From: Bacteriovorax sp.
GTDB lineage: Bacteria > Bdellovibrionota > Bacteriovoracia > Bacteriovoracales > Bacteriovoracaceae
Assembly (NCBI GenBank): GCA_014378525.1
Contig: JACMNL010000061.1
Coordinates: 1 to 37,596 of the forward strand
Length of the DNA: 37,596 nucleotides
Direction: 5' to 3'
Shown here: piece by piece, positions 7,677-17,815 of the stretch
How positions within the stretch are numbered: the first letter of the stretch is position 1
How the letters are laid out: the number at the start of each line of letters is the position of its first letter
Position numbers and translations under genes: made by a program
Notes under the pieces: model-generated
The model's input: the letters and a program-made list of their open reading frames with translations, nothing else
Database searches by the model: none
What the model was told of the DNA's origin: nothing

Positions 7677-9368
7677 ATGAATGGTTTTGATGTCATCCAG
7701 ATATTATTTGTCTTTTTTGTTCTTATACTTCTTTCACCGATTTTAGGGGCCTTCTTTAATAAGTCCTTAAACGGCAAAGCAACTTTATTTTCAAGTATTG
7801 CAAGGCCTTTTGAAAAACTGGTTTATCGTGCAAGTGGTATCGATGAAAATGAAGAGATGAACTGGAAGCAGTACTTAAAAGCAGTGCTTTCTTTTAATGG
7901 TGTCGGTTTTCTTTTTGTATTTTTCGTTCTGCTTTTTCAAAAAAGTTTTCCCCTTAATCCTGCAGGACTTCCAAATCTAAGCTGGCACCTTGCTTTTAAT
8001 ACAGCGGTCAGTTTCATGACAAATACCAACTGGCAGTCTTATGCCGGTGAATCGACAATGAGTCACTTTTCGCAAATGGTGGCACTCGCAGGACAAAACT
8101 TTTTTTCTGCGGCGACAGGGATTGGTGTTCTGCTAGTACTGATTCGTGCATTCAAAAATAATCAGTCACAAAAACTTGGAAATTTCTGGGTCGATTTAAA
8201 CAGATCCGTTGTCTATATACTTCTTCCACTGTCTCTTGTGTGGGCGATCCTACTTTCATCACAGGGTGTACTTCAAAACTTATCCGGACCCGTAACAGTT
8301 AAAACGCTGGAAGGGAAAGAGCAGATTATTTCTCAAGGTCCGGTGGCCTCTCAGATGGCGATTAAACAACTGGGAACAAATGGTGGTGGTTTTTTTAATA
8401 CCAACAGTGCTCACCCATATGAAAACCCGACACCGCTTTCAAACTTCCTTGAGTTGCTTGCACTATTATTAATTCCGGCGGCACTAACTTTAACTTTTGG
8501 TTACATGTTAAATAAACCAAAAGAAGGATGGATCTTATTTTCTGCAATGATGATTATTTTAGTCCTGGGTCTCAGTGCTTCTTTATGGTCTGAGTACCAC
8601 GCAAATTCACTCACTGCGAATTTGATTCCGATGGAAGGAAAGGAAGTTCGTTTTGGTGTGACCAATTCTATTTTATGGTCAACGTTTACTACAGCAGCAA
8701 GTAATGGATCTGTAAATGCCATGCACTCATCACTAACACCAATAGCAGGTGGTATTGCTCTTCTTAATATCTTATTCGGAGAAATTATTTTTGGTGGTGT
8801 TGGTAGTGGTCTTTACGGAATGCTTCTCTATGTAGTTCTGACAGTTTTCATTGCAGGGTTAATGGTTGGTAGAACGCCAGAATACCTCGGTAAAAAAATC
8901 GAGGCGTTTGATATCAAGATGGCCATCATTGGGATTCTTACTCCGAGTTTCGTTATTTTATTTGCCACCACCTACAGTTTAGTGACTCCTTCAATTATGT
9001 CGAGTCTGATGCATAAAGGGCCTCACGGCTTTAGTGAAATTTTTTATGCTTTTTCATCAGCAGCTGGAAATAACGGTAGTGCCTTTGCAGGATTAAATGC
9101 AAATACACCTATCCTTAATTCTCTTCTTGGAGTCGCAATGGCGATTGGTCGTTTCGGAGTTATCCTTCCGGTCATGGCGCTGGCAGGAAATATTTCAAAG
9201 AAAAAAATCATGCCTGAATCAGTCGGGACTTTTAAAACAGATAATTTTTTATTCGTCTTCCTGTTGATTGCAGTTATTTTAATTGTCGGTGCCCTGACAT
9301 TTTTCCCGGCACTAAGTTTAGGGCCAATTATCGAGCAAATTATGTTTATTCAGGGAAAAACTTTTTAA
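7677..9368 (+). CDS. kdpA: Potassium-transporting ATPase, K+-selective subunit KdpA
   Basis: KdpA is the K+-selective pore-like subunit, related to the Trk/Ktr/HKT superfamily. The 563-residue length matches the family (557 in E. coli). Four selectivity-loop regions are visible: TNTNWQSYAGE, GTNGGGFFNTNSAHP, TAASNGSVNAMHSS and SSAAGNNGSAFAGL. About ten membrane helices are present. The ATG has AGGAG 6 bases upstream, at the kdpF stop. The gene is followed after 24 bases by kdpB. Confidence 0.97.
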   Translation: MNGFDVIQILFVFFVLILLSPILGAFFNKSLNGKATLFSSIARPFEKLVYRASGIDENEEMNWKQYLKAVLSFNGVGFLFVFFVLLFQKSFPLNPAGLPNLSWHLAFNTAVSFMTNTNWQSYAGESTMSHFSQMVALAGQNFFSAATGIGVLLVLIRAFKNNQSQKLGNFWVDLNRSVVYILLPLSLVWAILLSSQGVLQNLSGPVTVKTLEGKEQIISQGPVASQMAIKQLGTNGGGFFNTNSAHPYENPTPLSNFLELLALLLIPAALTLTFGYMLNKPKEGWILFSAMMIILVLGLSASLWSEYHANSLTANLIPMEGKEVRFGVTNSILWSTFTTAASNGSVNAMHSSLTPIAGGIALLNILFGEIIFGGVGSGLYGMLLYVVLTVFIAGLMVGRTPEYLGKKIEAFDIKMAIIGILTPSFVILFATTYSLVTPSIMSSLMHKGPHGFSEIFYAFSSAAGNNGSAFAGLNANTPILNSLLGVAMAIGRFGVILPVMALAGNISKKKIMPESVGTFKTDNFLFVFLLIAVILIVGALTFFPALSLGPIIEQIMFIQGKTF

Positions 9369-9392
9369 CGGTTATTTATCGAGAGAAAATAT

Positions 9393-11432
9393 ATGAAACA
9401 GAAAATATTAACAAAAGAAATTTACTTACAGGCTACGCTGGATTCTTTTACGAAGCTTGACCCGAGAACGCTGATAAAAAATCCGGTTATTTTTATCACT
9501 GGTATCGGGGCCCTGATCACAACAGTTCTTTTATTCACCGGAAGTTTCAGCTGGTTTAACTCTCAGATTGCAATCTGGTTATGGTTCACAGTTCTCTTCG
9601 CTAATTTTTCTGAAGCCATTGCGGAAGGAAAAGGAAAAGCGCAGGCAGACTCTCTGAGAAAATCGAGAACGCAAACGCTGGCACGTCTTTATAAAAATAA
9701 AGTAGAGTCACAGGTCAATGCAACTGAACTTCGAAAAGGTGACCTGGTTATCTGTGAAACAAACGACATCATTCCAGCTGATGGTGAAATAGTCGAAGGC
9801 TTGGCGTCTGTCGATGAGTCGGCGATTACCGGTGAATCAGCACCGGTTGTTCGCGAAAGTGGTGGAGACAGAAGTGCAGTAACTGGAGGAACGAGAGTTC
9901 TCAGCGACCGTATCATTATCAAAATTACAATGGATCCGGGAGAGGGATTTTTAGACAGAATGATTGCGCTGGTTGAAGGTGCAAGCAGACAAAAAACTCC
10001 CAATGAAATTGCACTTTCACTTTTATTATCTGCATTGACTCTGATTTTTTTAGTCGCAGTTGTGACACTGAAATTTTTTGCTGACTATGCCGGGGTTGCA
10101 TCTGGAAGTTCACTTTCAGCGATCGTAACAGTACCGGTACTGGTTTCGTTGCTTGTTTGCCTGATCCCTACAACTATTGGTGGATTGTTAAGTGCCATTG
10201 GTATTTCAGGCATGGATAGATTAATTCAAAAAAATGTTATTGCTCTAAGCGGACGTGCCGTTGAAGCTGCAGGTGATATTGATATTCTGATGCTTGATAA
10301 AACCGGAACGATCACTTATGGAAATAGAATGGCCACTGAGTTGATCGCCGCTCCCAACATCGGCGAAAAAGAACTTTATAAGATGGCCCATCTCGCTTCA
10401 CTCAGCGATGAAACTCCGGAAGGACGATCAATTGTTGAACTTGCAAGAAGTAAATATAGTGAGCTTGAAAAAGAAGATGCGACAGGACTGGAGTTTGTTC
10501 CTTTTACTGCACAAACACGAATGAGTGGTGTGAATGTCAACGGAGCTCAAGTTAGAAAAGGTGCAGGCGATGCCATTGAAAAATTCGTTGTTTCTCAAAA
10601 AGGTGTTATGCCAGTTGAAGTCACACGTGCTGCTGAAACTATTGCCAGAAGCGGTGGTACTCCTCTCGTAGTGTGCAAGGATGAAATTGTTTACGGAGTT
10701 ATTTATTTAAAAGACGTAGTAAAAAGCGGAATCAAAGAACGTTTTTCTGAACTAAGAAGAATGGGAATTAAAACCATCATGATCACCGGAGATAACCCTT
10801 TAACTGCAGCTTCCATTGCTGCTGAAGCTGGTGTTGACGATTTCATGGCACAGGCCACTCCTGAAATGAAATTAAAACGTATAAAAGATGAGCAGGAAAA
10901 AGGTCACCTGGTTGCGATGACTGGAGATGGTACTAACGATGCTCCCGCACTTGCCCAGGCAGATGTTGGTGTAGCAATGAACACAGGGACTCAGGCCGCT
11001 AGAGAAGCAGGGAACATGATCGACCTCGACAGTAACCCGACGAAGCTGATTGAAATTGTCGAAACCGGAAAACAAATTCTCATGACCCGCGGAAGTCTTA
11101 CAACTTTTAGTATCGCCAATGACGTTGCAAAATACTTCGCCATTATTCCGGCCTTGTTTGCAACTCTCTATGCAGTCAAAGGTGGAGCTGGCCCTCTAAG
11201 TGTATTAAATATTATGCGACTTGGATCACCACAATCTGCAATTTTAAGTGCTGTTATTTTCAATGCTCTTGTTATCGTCGCTTTAATCCCGCTTGCACTA
11301 AAAGGTGTGGCTTATAAAGCAATCGGTGCAAAAGCATTGTTACAAAGAAATATTTTTATCTATGGTGTCGGTGGATTAGTTTGTCCTTTTATCGGAATCA
11401 AACTTATCGATGTCATCATTAATTTGCTTTAA
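9393..11432 (+). CDS. kdpB: Potassium-transporting ATPase, ATP-binding subunit KdpB
   Basis: KdpB is the P-type ATPase subunit that powers uptake. The phosphorylation motif DKTGT is present at about Asp302, preceded by the membrane PTTIGG motif ([15 protein letters not shown]). The actuator motif TGESAPV, the nucleotide-binding [15 protein letters not shown] and the hinge [10 protein letters not shown]...[13 protein letters not shown] are all present. Length 679 residues (682 in E. coli). The start has GAGAG 7 bases upstream. No key residue is missing, so the enzyme should be functional. Confidence 0.97.
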   Translation: MKQKILTKEIYLQATLDSFTKLDPRTLIKNPVIFITGIGALITTVLLFTGSFSWFNSQIAIWLWFTVLFANFSEAIAEGKGKAQADSLRKSRTQTLARLYKNKVESQVNATELRKGDLVICETNDIIPADGEIVEGLASVDESAITGESAPVVRESGGDRSAVTGGTRVLSDRIIIKITMDPGEGFLDRMIALVEGASRQKTPNEIALSLLLSALTLIFLVAVVTLKFFADYAGVASGSSLSAIVTVPVLVSLLVCLIPTTIGGLLSAIGISGMDRLIQKNVIALSGRAVEAAGDIDILMLDKTGTITYGNRMATELIAAPNIGEKELYKMAHLASLSDETPEGRSIVELARSKYSELEKEDATGLEFVPFTAQTRMSGVNVNGAQVRKGAGDAIEKFVVSQKGVMPVEVTRAAETIARSGGTPLVVCKDEIVYGVIYLKDVVKSGIKERFSELRRMGIKTIMITGDNPLTAASIAAEAGVDDFMAQATPEMKLKRIKDEQEKGHLVAMTGDGTNDAPALAQADVGVAMNTGTQAAREAGNMIDLDSNPTKLIEIVETGKQILMTRGSLTTFSIANDVAKYFAIIPALFATLYAVKGGAGPLSVLNIMRLGSPQSAILSAVIFNALVIVALIPLALKGVAYKAIGAKALLQRNIFIYGVGGLVCPFIGIKLIDVIINLL

Positions 11433-11441
11433 GAGGTTTAT

Positions 11442-11978
11442 ATGAAATTAATAAGACAGTCTTTAATGATATTTGTTGTGTTAACTGTAATGGTCTGCGG
11501 AGTTTACCCAATGGCCGTGATGGGAATTTCAAAAATATTATTTCCTTATCAGGCGCAGGGAGAAATGATTTCCTACAAAGGAAATCTGGTTGGATCAGAG
11601 TTGATCGCACAGGAATTTACCAGTGATAAATATTTCTGGGGCCGTCCTTCAGCGGCAGGTTATAATGCCAGTGCCAGTTCCGGATCAAACTATTCATTAA
11701 CAAATACTGATTTTCAAAAAGCTGTAAAAGAAAGAAAGGACAAAGGCCTGGACTTTGATTTACTTACGACTTCAGGAAGCGGACTTGACCCGCATATGTC
11801 ACCACAAGCGGCCTTCTTGCAGGTAAAACGTGTCGCTATGGCCCGCGGTTTATCAGAAGAAGTTGTAACAAGTTTAGTTACAAAAAATATTGAACAAAGG
11901 CAGCTGGGATTTCTAGGAGAAGAGCGAGTGAATGTGTTAAAGTTGAATCTCGCTTTGGAGAATGCAGTCCATGAATAA
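11442..11978 (+). CDS. kdpC: Potassium-transporting ATPase subunit KdpC
   Basis: KdpC is the accessory subunit with one N-terminal membrane helix (about residues 8-28) and a periplasmic domain. Family motifs include GSELIAQEFTSDKYFWGRPSA, SGSNYSLTN and SGLDPHMSPQAAFLQVKRVA. Length 178 residues, slightly shorter than E. coli (190). AGAGG precedes the ATG by 6 bases. The 3' end overlaps the kdpD start. Confidence 0.95.
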   Translation: MKLIRQSLMIFVVLTVMVCGVYPMAVMGISKILFPYQAQGEMISYKGNLVGSELIAQEFTSDKYFWGRPSAAGYNASASSGSNYSLTNTDFQKAVKERKDKGLDFDLLTTSGSGLDPHMSPQAAFLQVKRVAMARGLSEEVVTSLVTKNIEQRQLGFLGEERVNVLKLNLALENAVHE

Positions 11979-14667
11979 TGAAATCGACAGACCGAATCCT
12001 GAAGATCTTTTGAAGGCCGTGAATCGCCTTGATTCATCGGTAAAAAAAGGAAAACTAAAAATATTTCTGGGTATGTGTCCAGGTGTAGGGAAGACCTATG
12101 CCATGCTGAAGACCGGACTGGAGCGAGCTAATCGCGGTGAAAAAGTTTACATCGGTATTGTTGAAACTCACGGCCGCATAGAAACTGAAATTGTCAGTCG
12201 TCCAATTCCTCATGTCCCAAGACTTACTATTGAACATAAAAATACAATACTGGAAGAAATGGATCTTGAAGGAATTTTAAAAATAAAACCTTCTCTTGTT
12301 CTGGTCGATGAACTTGCTCATACAAATGTTCCCGGTCAGCGCCATAAAAAACGTTATCAGGATATTGAAGAACTTTTATCAAATGGTATCGATGTTTATA
12401 CAACAGTTAATATCCAGCACATTGAAAGTATCAAGGATTCTGTTTTAAGAATTACTGGTGTGAATGTGCGGGAAAATGTGCCGGATTTTTTCTTTGATCT
12501 GGCCGAGCAAATTGAGATTATCGATTTATCACCGGAAGAACTTCTTCTTCGTTTAAAAGAAGGAAAAGTTTATCTGGGTGACAGAGCTGACAGGGCCGCA
12601 GAAAATTTCTTCAAGATTGAACATCTGATTGCTTTACGCGAACTTGCTTTAAGATTTATCGCAGAAAAAGTTGACCATGACCTGCAGGACCAGATGGTAC
12701 TGAAAGGCTTAAGCGGCCCATGGAAAACAAGTGAGAAATTGCTTGTTGGTATCAGTCACAGTCCATTTTCAGAAAGGCTCATCAGGGCCACGAGAAGAAT
12801 GTCGTCAATGATTGATTGTCCATGGTACGCACTCTACGTGCAGACCGGTGAGATCTTAACCGATGATGATCAGAAACAGCTGCGCGCGAATATTGAGCTT
12901 GTTCAAAATCTTGGCGGTGAACTTCTTACCAGCATGGATACTGATGTATTAAATGCCATCAGAAGAACCTGCAATGATAAGCACATCACTCAGATCATCC
13001 TGGGCCGTCCTGATAAAAGATTGTTCATGGATGTTTTACTTCGCGGAAATATTCTCGATCGCCTGGTTGATTCAAAAAGTGAAGTTGATATTCATGTTAT
13101 CCGTTCAGAGAGACTTCCTATCTACAGAGGAATTTCCGAACGTATCATGAAGAGAATGCCCCGACTCACGACCTCTTTTTATAGTTATTATGGGGCCGCC
13201 TGGCTTATTCTGGGAATTTCCATTATTGCCTACGGGTTAAGTCCTTATCTTGGATACAGATCCATGGGATCACTATTTTTAGTGGCCATCCTTTTCTTTT
13301 CAACTTTTTTAACCAGAGGTCCACTGGTCTTCTGTGCTTTTTTAAGTGCAATGATCTGGAACTTCTTTTTTATTCCACCAAAATTTACTCTCGCCATTCA
13401 GACCAAAGAAGACATCATGATGGTTGTGTCTTATTTCATTGCTGCCATGGTTGGGGGAATTCTGACTTCCAGAATCAGAAGACAGGAAGTCATTCTTGAA
13501 CGCAGGGAAAAACAAACCAATTCTTTATATGAATTTACCAAAGAACTTTCTTCAAAATCTGATGAAGGAAAAATTATTAAATTCCTGAAAGGAACACTTG
13601 AAGATCATTTTGGTTCAAACATCAAAATTCTGGTAAGCGATAACAAAGAAAAAGTTCTGGTGAACAGTCTTCAGTTAAATGAAAAAGATTATTCCGTAGC
13701 ATTGTGGTCATATCATCATAATAAAAAAGCTGGATGGTCTACATCAACTCTTTCCGCCTCGGATTGTATAAGTATGCCTTTGTCCGGTGAAAGCTCCGTC
13801 CTGGGTACAGTATTATTTTATCCTACAGATAAAAATAATGTACTTAATATTGAACAGGAAATTTTACTTGATTCGCTGATGAAGCAGGCTTCACTTGCTC
13901 TGGAACGAGTCATTTATGGAAGACAGGTTCAGGAATTAAAACTGACTGAAGTTTCAAAAAAACTTCACGAAACCTTACTCAATTCTGTTTCACATGAAAT
14001 GAGAACTCCACTTACAGCACTTATAGGTTCTGCTTCGGCCTTAAAAGAAAAAGCTGTGCTTGATAATCCTGAAACACGCGAGCTATTAACGACTGAGATT
14101 GTTTCAAGTGCAAAACGACTCAACCGTGTCGTTGAGAACCTTCTGGACTTAAGCCGTCTTGAAAGAGCAGACCTTGCCTTAAAGCATGAATGGTTTACCT
14201 GGGAAGAATTTTTTCACGAGCTAAAAAATGTTTCAAACCAGGAACTGGGGACTATAAAATTTAATTTTGAAGGAAACTTCGAGGGGTTGATGGATGCTGA
14301 CTACACATTGCTGCTCCATGCATTCTATAATTTAGTTTCAAATACTGCCCGTTATGCCGGAAGCAGGGTTGAAGTCGGAATTGATATGGATGATCTTTCC
14401 AGTGATAATTACTTTCACATCTATTTTCATGATAATGGACCCGGAATTCAAAAAGAATTCAAAGATCAGGTCTTTGAAAAGTTTTTTAGACTTCCCAATT
14501 CAAAGGCCGGTGGTTTAGGATTAGGTCTGGCGATTGTGAAGAATATTTTTGAACTTCACGATGGTACAATCGAGCTTTGTGATAAGTTTGGTGGTGCTTG
14601 TTTTTTAATATCACTTCCTAAAAAGAAAATTCCTGCTTCTGTAAAAGATCTGGTGGATGGAAAATGA
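11962..14667 (+). CDS. kdpD: Sensor histidine kinase KdpD
   Basis: KdpD is the membrane sensor for K+ limitation and turgor. Domains in order: the N-terminal KdpD domain with Walker A GMCPGVGKT (37-45) and Walker-B-like VLVDELAHTN (113-122); a universal-stress-protein-like domain (about 250-375); four closely spaced membrane helices (about 395-500); a GAF-like linker; HisKA with SVSHEMRTPL (His678); and HATPase_c with NLVSNTARYA, DNGPGI and GGLGLGLAIV. Length 901 residues (894 in E. coli). A second ATG at 11971 has GGAG at a more normal distance and may be the true start. The gene overlaps kdpC by 17 bases (or 8) and kdpE by 4 (ATGA). Confidence 0.96.
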   Translation: MQSMNNEIDRPNPEDLLKAVNRLDSSVKKGKLKIFLGMCPGVGKTYAMLKTGLERANRGEKVYIGIVETHGRIETEIVSRPIPHVPRLTIEHKNTILEEMDLEGILKIKPSLVLVDELAHTNVPGQRHKKRYQDIEELLSNGIDVYTTVNIQHIESIKDSVLRITGVNVRENVPDFFFDLAEQIEIIDLSPEELLLRLKEGKVYLGDRADRAAENFFKIEHLIALRELALRFIAEKVDHDLQDQMVLKGLSGPWKTSEKLLVGISHSPFSERLIRATRRMSSMIDCPWYALYVQTGEILTDDDQKQLRANIELVQNLGGELLTSMDTDVLNAIRRTCNDKHITQIILGRPDKRLFMDVLLRGNILDRLVDSKSEVDIHVIRSERLPIYRGISERIMKRMPRLTTSFYSYYGAAWLILGISIIAYGLSPYLGYRSMGSLFLVAILFFSTFLTRGPLVFCAFLSAMIWNFFFIPPKFTLAIQTKEDIMMVVSYFIAAMVGGILTSRIRRQEVILERREKQTNSLYEFTKELSSKSDEGKIIKFLKGTLEDHFGSNIKILVSDNKEKVLVNSLQLNEKDYSVALWSYHHNKKAGWSTSTLSASDCISMPLSGESSVLGTVLFYPTDKNNVLNIEQEILLDSLMKQASLALERVIYGRQVQELKLTEVSKKLHETLLNSVSHEMRTPLTALIGSASALKEKAVLDNPETRELLTTEIVSSAKRLNRVVENLLDLSRLERADLALKHEWFTWEEFFHELKNVSNQELGTIKFNFEGNFEGLMDADYTLLLHAFYNLVSNTARYAGSRVEVGIDMDDLSSDNYFHIYFHDNGPGIQKEFKDQVFEKFFRLPNSKAGGLGLGLAIVKNIFELHDGTIELCDKFGGACFLISLPKKKIPASVKDLVDGK

Positions 14668-15350
14668 ATACAAAAATTTTAGTTGTTGATGACGAAACCT
14701 CAATTAGAAAATTTCTTAAAGTTTCTCTGGAAGCGAATCAGTTTGAAGTGGTCGAGGCCCAGAACGGACATGAGGCCTTACAAAAATTAATTGAATCTAA
14801 ACCTTCGCTCGTGATCCTTGATCATGGACTTCCTGACATGAATGGAATTGAAGTTTTGAAAAAACTTCGTGAATGGTCTACTGTTCCCGTTATCTTTCTC
14901 ACTGTAAGGGATTCTGATGAAGAAAAAGTAGAGGCCCTTGATAATGGAGCAGATGATTATTTAACCAAGCCATTCAGCCTTCCTGAGCTTATGGCACGTA
15001 TTCGCGTGGCGATCAGGCATTCCAAAACGGAAGAGACCCAGCCGGTTCTTGCATTTGGAAAACTAAGTTTAAATCAGGCAACTCATAAATCGACCTATGC
15101 AGACGTCGAATTGAAACTCACTTCGACAGAATATGATTTGATAAAATTATTACTTCGCTCTGGTGAAAAACTGGTTCCGCACAGAATGATCTTAAAAGAA
15201 ATCTGGGGGCCTCATTCCGTCGAGCACAATCATTATCTCAGAGTATATTTCGGGCAGATTAGAAAGAAGCTGGATTCAGCAGTTCCCGGTGCAGGCGAGA
15301 TCATCGAAAATGAATCGGGAGTTGGCTACAGATTAAAACCTATAGCCTAG
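14664..15350 (+). CDS. kdpE: Response regulator KdpE
   Basis: KdpE is the DNA-binding partner of KdpD that activates kdpFABC. The receiver domain has the acidic pair VVDDE (Asp9-Asp10), the phospho-acceptor in VILDHGLPD (Asp53), Thr in VIFLTVRD and Lys in YLTKPFS. The C-terminal OmpR-type winged helix follows (LTSTEYDLIKLL... HYLRVYFGQIRKKL...GVGYRL). Length 228 residues. LDHGLPD replaces the usual LDLGLPD, probably without consequence. The 3' end overlaps the convergent cytochrome gene by 11 bases, and no terminator is visible between them. Confidence 0.95.
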   Translation: MNTKILVVDDETSIRKFLKVSLEANQFEVVEAQNGHEALQKLIESKPSLVILDHGLPDMNGIEVLKKLREWSTVPVIFLTVRDSDEEKVEALDNGADDYLTKPFSLPELMARIRVAIRHSKTEETQPVLAFGKLSLNQATHKSTYADVELKLTSTEYDLIKLLLRSGEKLVPHRMILKEIWGPHSVEHNHYLRVYFGQIRKKLDSAVPGAGEIIENESGVGYRLKPIA

Positions 15351-16926
15351 GACAACTCATCTTTTTATAATTTTCATCAAACTTCGCGTTTACTTTTATC
15401 CCACTCTCATACCATTCAGGTGACTGCTCCTGCGTGTGGCAGCTCAGGCATTTATTCTTGATATTAAACTCGCGGTCTTTAACAGCTAGTTTAGGATTCG
15501 TATCTTTCGGGTGCATATCATCCTGACTGTGGCAGTTTAAACACTGAACGTTGGCAAAATTATTCTGCACCCCCAGTTTTTTATCCAGAGCAAGCCACTG
15601 CACGGAAACTTTTTTAATATCCTGAGGCGGAAGTTTTCTGACTGATTCAATATTGTTGCTGAATTTTTTTACTTCATTCCAGTAATTCAGTGCCGGTTTA
15701 TGTTTAAACGTCACCATATTCTTTTGATTTGTAAATCCTTTCGGATCATTCAGGCCTAGAGAGTGGCAACCGATGCACGAAAGATTATTCGCCTCATTAA
15801 CCTTTATCAGTGTCGTGTAGGCGATAGCATGCGGAGTTCCCTGCCAGAAATCTGTCTGCGACTTGTGACATTCTAAACAGCTCACTGCAGTTTTATATTT
15901 CTTCACACCTTTGGCCATTTCAGTAGTGAGAGTTTCACTCATTCCCATTTTCGCCTGCTCTTTGATCTGCAGGTCGTTCATTTTCGATTTGTGATCATCG
16001 ATAAAAGCGCGCATCGGATTTGGATTTAAATTTCTTTCCAGTTCGTCGCGGATTTCATGGATTTCGTAAGTATCAGTCTGCTTTTTAGAATTCACGTCGA
16101 TATGAATGTCGCCGATATAGTGGTTCTTTGAAAGGACCTGAACCATTTTTGTATTTCCTTCATCCTTTGAGTAACGAAGAAAACTTTGTGAGTGCGCTCC
16201 GATGATCCAGTCGATCTCCGGGAATTTTTTGGCAAGCTGTTCATCAGGGTCAATTCCGGCGTGTGATAAAACCACCAGGCGGTGATAGCTGTTTCCTCTT
16301 TCATATCCTGCTTTTGCGACGTCCGACATAATTCCCGGAAGTGCAGCTGCTGGACTGATAAAATAATCTGCCTGAGGTCCGTTGAAAACTTCAGGGTCAA
16401 CTAAACCAACTAAAAATATTTTTGATCTTCCCCGTTCAATGACAACAAAATTTTTATGCTTTAGTAGATTCTGGTCTTTTAAATTCGCAATCAGGAATTC
16501 AAATTTTCTTGTGTTGGCAATTCCCTGAAGAAACTGCACGCCCATGGCAAAGTCCTGATCACCAGGGACAAAATATTTTAAACCGATCTGATCAAGACCC
16601 AGAGCTAAATTACTGGCCGCAAATGTCAGTGAGTCGTACATTGATTTTGGAACAACAGATGAAGGAAAAAAAGTATCTCCCGTATCAACATATAAAAGTT
16701 CGCTGTCTTTTGAAATGTTGGCAAAAAGTCCTGCTACCTGGGGTAAACCACCAAGAGGAAAATTCCTGCAGCCACAAGGGTGAGTTTCACCACTTATGTT
16801 GTGGGAAAATACCAGAGATAGTTTTTGCTCATTGGCTGATTTCGTCGGGCTCGCTTCATCAACCTTTGCAATATAGTAAGAGCAAGAAGTGATTATGAAG
16901 AGTAGAGGCAGAAGATATTTTTTCAT
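15340..16926 (-). CDS. Lipoprotein: calcineurin-type phosphoesterase-like domain fused to a tetraheme cytochrome c
   Basis: The lipobox is ITSC (Cys15). Residues about 35-290 resemble the metallophosphoesterase/5'-nucleotidase fold: an opening strand LSLVFSHNISGE, DTGDTF (81-86), PGDQDF (121-126), VVLSHAGID (218-225) and GAHSQ (243-247). The canonical metal motifs are altered: the DxH of the first strand and the GNHE motif (here GDQD) are not intact. A CGC motif (51-53) lies where that first motif would end. Residues about 345-500 carry four CXXCH sites (350, 384, 462, 493), so the C-terminal part should bind four c-type hemes after export. The role is unknown; an envelope electron-transfer protein with a degenerate or redox-tuned phosphoesterase domain is plausible. 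It is the last gene of the pal cluster, 21 bases after the CpoB-like gene. Confidence 0.8.
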   Translation of the reverse strand: MKKYLLPLLFIITSCSYYIAKVDEASPTKSANEQKLSLVFSHNISGETHPCGCRNFPLGGLPQVAGLFANISKDSELLYVDTGDTFFPSSVVPKSMYDSLTFAASNLALGLDQIGLKYFVPGDQDFAMGVQFLQGIANTRKFEFLIANLKDQNLLKHKNFVVIERGRSKIFLVGLVDPEVFNGPQADYFISPAAALPGIMSDVAKAGYERGNSYHRLVVLSHAGIDPDEQLAKKFPEIDWIIGAHSQSFLRYSKDEGNTKMVQVLSKNHYIGDIHIDVNSKKQTDTYEIHEIRDELERNLNPNPMRAFIDDHKSKMNDLQIKEQAKMGMSETLTTEMAKGVKKYKTAVSCLECHKSQTDFWQGTPHAIAYTTLIKVNEANNLSCIGCHSLGLNDPKGFTNQKNMVTFKHKPALNYWNEVKKFSNNIESVRKLPPQDIKKVSVQWLALDKKLGVQNNFANVQCLNCHSQDDMHPKDTNPKLAVKDREFNIKNKCLSCHTQEQSPEWYESGIKVNAKFDENYKKMSCPRL

Positions 16927-16947
16927 AGGATTCTCTTTTAATAATTC

Positions 16948-17772
16948 TTATTTCTTAAGCTTGGCAGCTTCCTGAGCTTCCTTGCTTTTAGGGAATCGTG
17001 AAATTAGTTCATCGTAAGTCATGTTAGCTTCTTCTTTCGATTTTAACTGTGTGAATGTTTTTCCGAGATTTAAAAGTGAAGCAGGAGCGAACGGTGAATT
17101 TGGGTTTTCGCTGAAAACTTTTGAGAAGTAAACTTTAGCAGCTTCATACTTCTTGTTTTTTAGTTCGATCATCCCAAGGTAGTGAGTGGCCCCTTCGCGG
17201 TTTTTCTTGCTGGCCTTTTTATTTTCAGAAACTTTCTCGAAGATATCTCTGGCATCACTGTATTTTTTATCTTTGAATTTTTTTAGGCCGTTATCGAAAG
17301 TTGCAGGGACGTCGCTTTCATCACTGACAGCGACTACCGCATCATCATCTTTTACTGCTTTTTTTTTTGCAGCAGGTTTTTCTGCCGATTCTTTTGAAAG
17401 TTTAGCAAGAGAAGCGATAACTTCTTCGATGTACCCTGACTGGTTGTTAACTTTTTCAGTTAGTGCTTTTAAATACTCAACCTGTTTCTTGTTTGCTTCT
17501 TCAAGTGCTGCAATACGATCTGACTGCTGCTTATTTTCCTGAGCTTGTTTTGAGCTGTTGTGATTTGATTCTTCGATCTGGCCGTTAAGACGGTTCATTT
17601 GTTCTTCGATAGCATTGAAGCGTGAGTTGCCATTAGCAGTAGTTTTTTTCGTCTGTTGAACTTCTTCATTTAAATTTTGAACTGTTTGTTCACGACGGAT
17701 ATCTTCCTGTGTTTTACAAGATGCTGCTAAAAGTAGGATTAGTGAACAAATAAAGATTTGAGAACGCTTCAT
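16948..17772 (-). CDS. CpoB/YbgF-like coiled-coil TPR lipoprotein
   Basis: The lipobox AASC gives an acylated Cys19. Residues about 25-125 form a long coiled coil with heptad patterns. A short Lys/Ala/Asp-rich linker follows, then two to three tetratricopeptide repeats (ATFDNGLKKFKDKKYSDARDIFEKV, YLGMIELKNKKYEAAKVYFSKVF, LLNLGKTFTQLKSKEEANMTYDEL). This is the CpoB/YbgF layout. CpoB links the Tol-Pal system to peptidoglycan synthesis, and the neighbourhood of pal supports this. Unlike E. coli CpoB it is predicted to be a lipoprotein. It is the third gene of the pal unit. Confidence 0.75.
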   Translation of the reverse strand: MKRSQIFICSLILLLAASCKTQEDIRREQTVQNLNEEVQQTKKTTANGNSRFNAIEEQMNRLNGQIEESNHNSSKQAQENKQQSDRIAALEEANKKQVEYLKALTEKVNNQSGYIEEVIASLAKLSKESAEKPAAKKKAVKDDDAVVAVSDESDVPATFDNGLKKFKDKKYSDARDIFEKVSENKKASKKNREGATHYLGMIELKNKKYEAAKVYFSKVFSENPNSPFAPASLLNLGKTFTQLKSKEEANMTYDELISRFPKSKEAQEAAKLKK

Positions 17773-17815
17773 GGATGTTACCTCGACAATTCAGAAATTT
17801 AATAAGTGATGTTAC

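Noticed and set aside
9689..10003. Antisense frame inside kdpB
   Set aside because: Shadow of the kdpB codons on the other strand, with no ribosome binding site and no recognisable domain.
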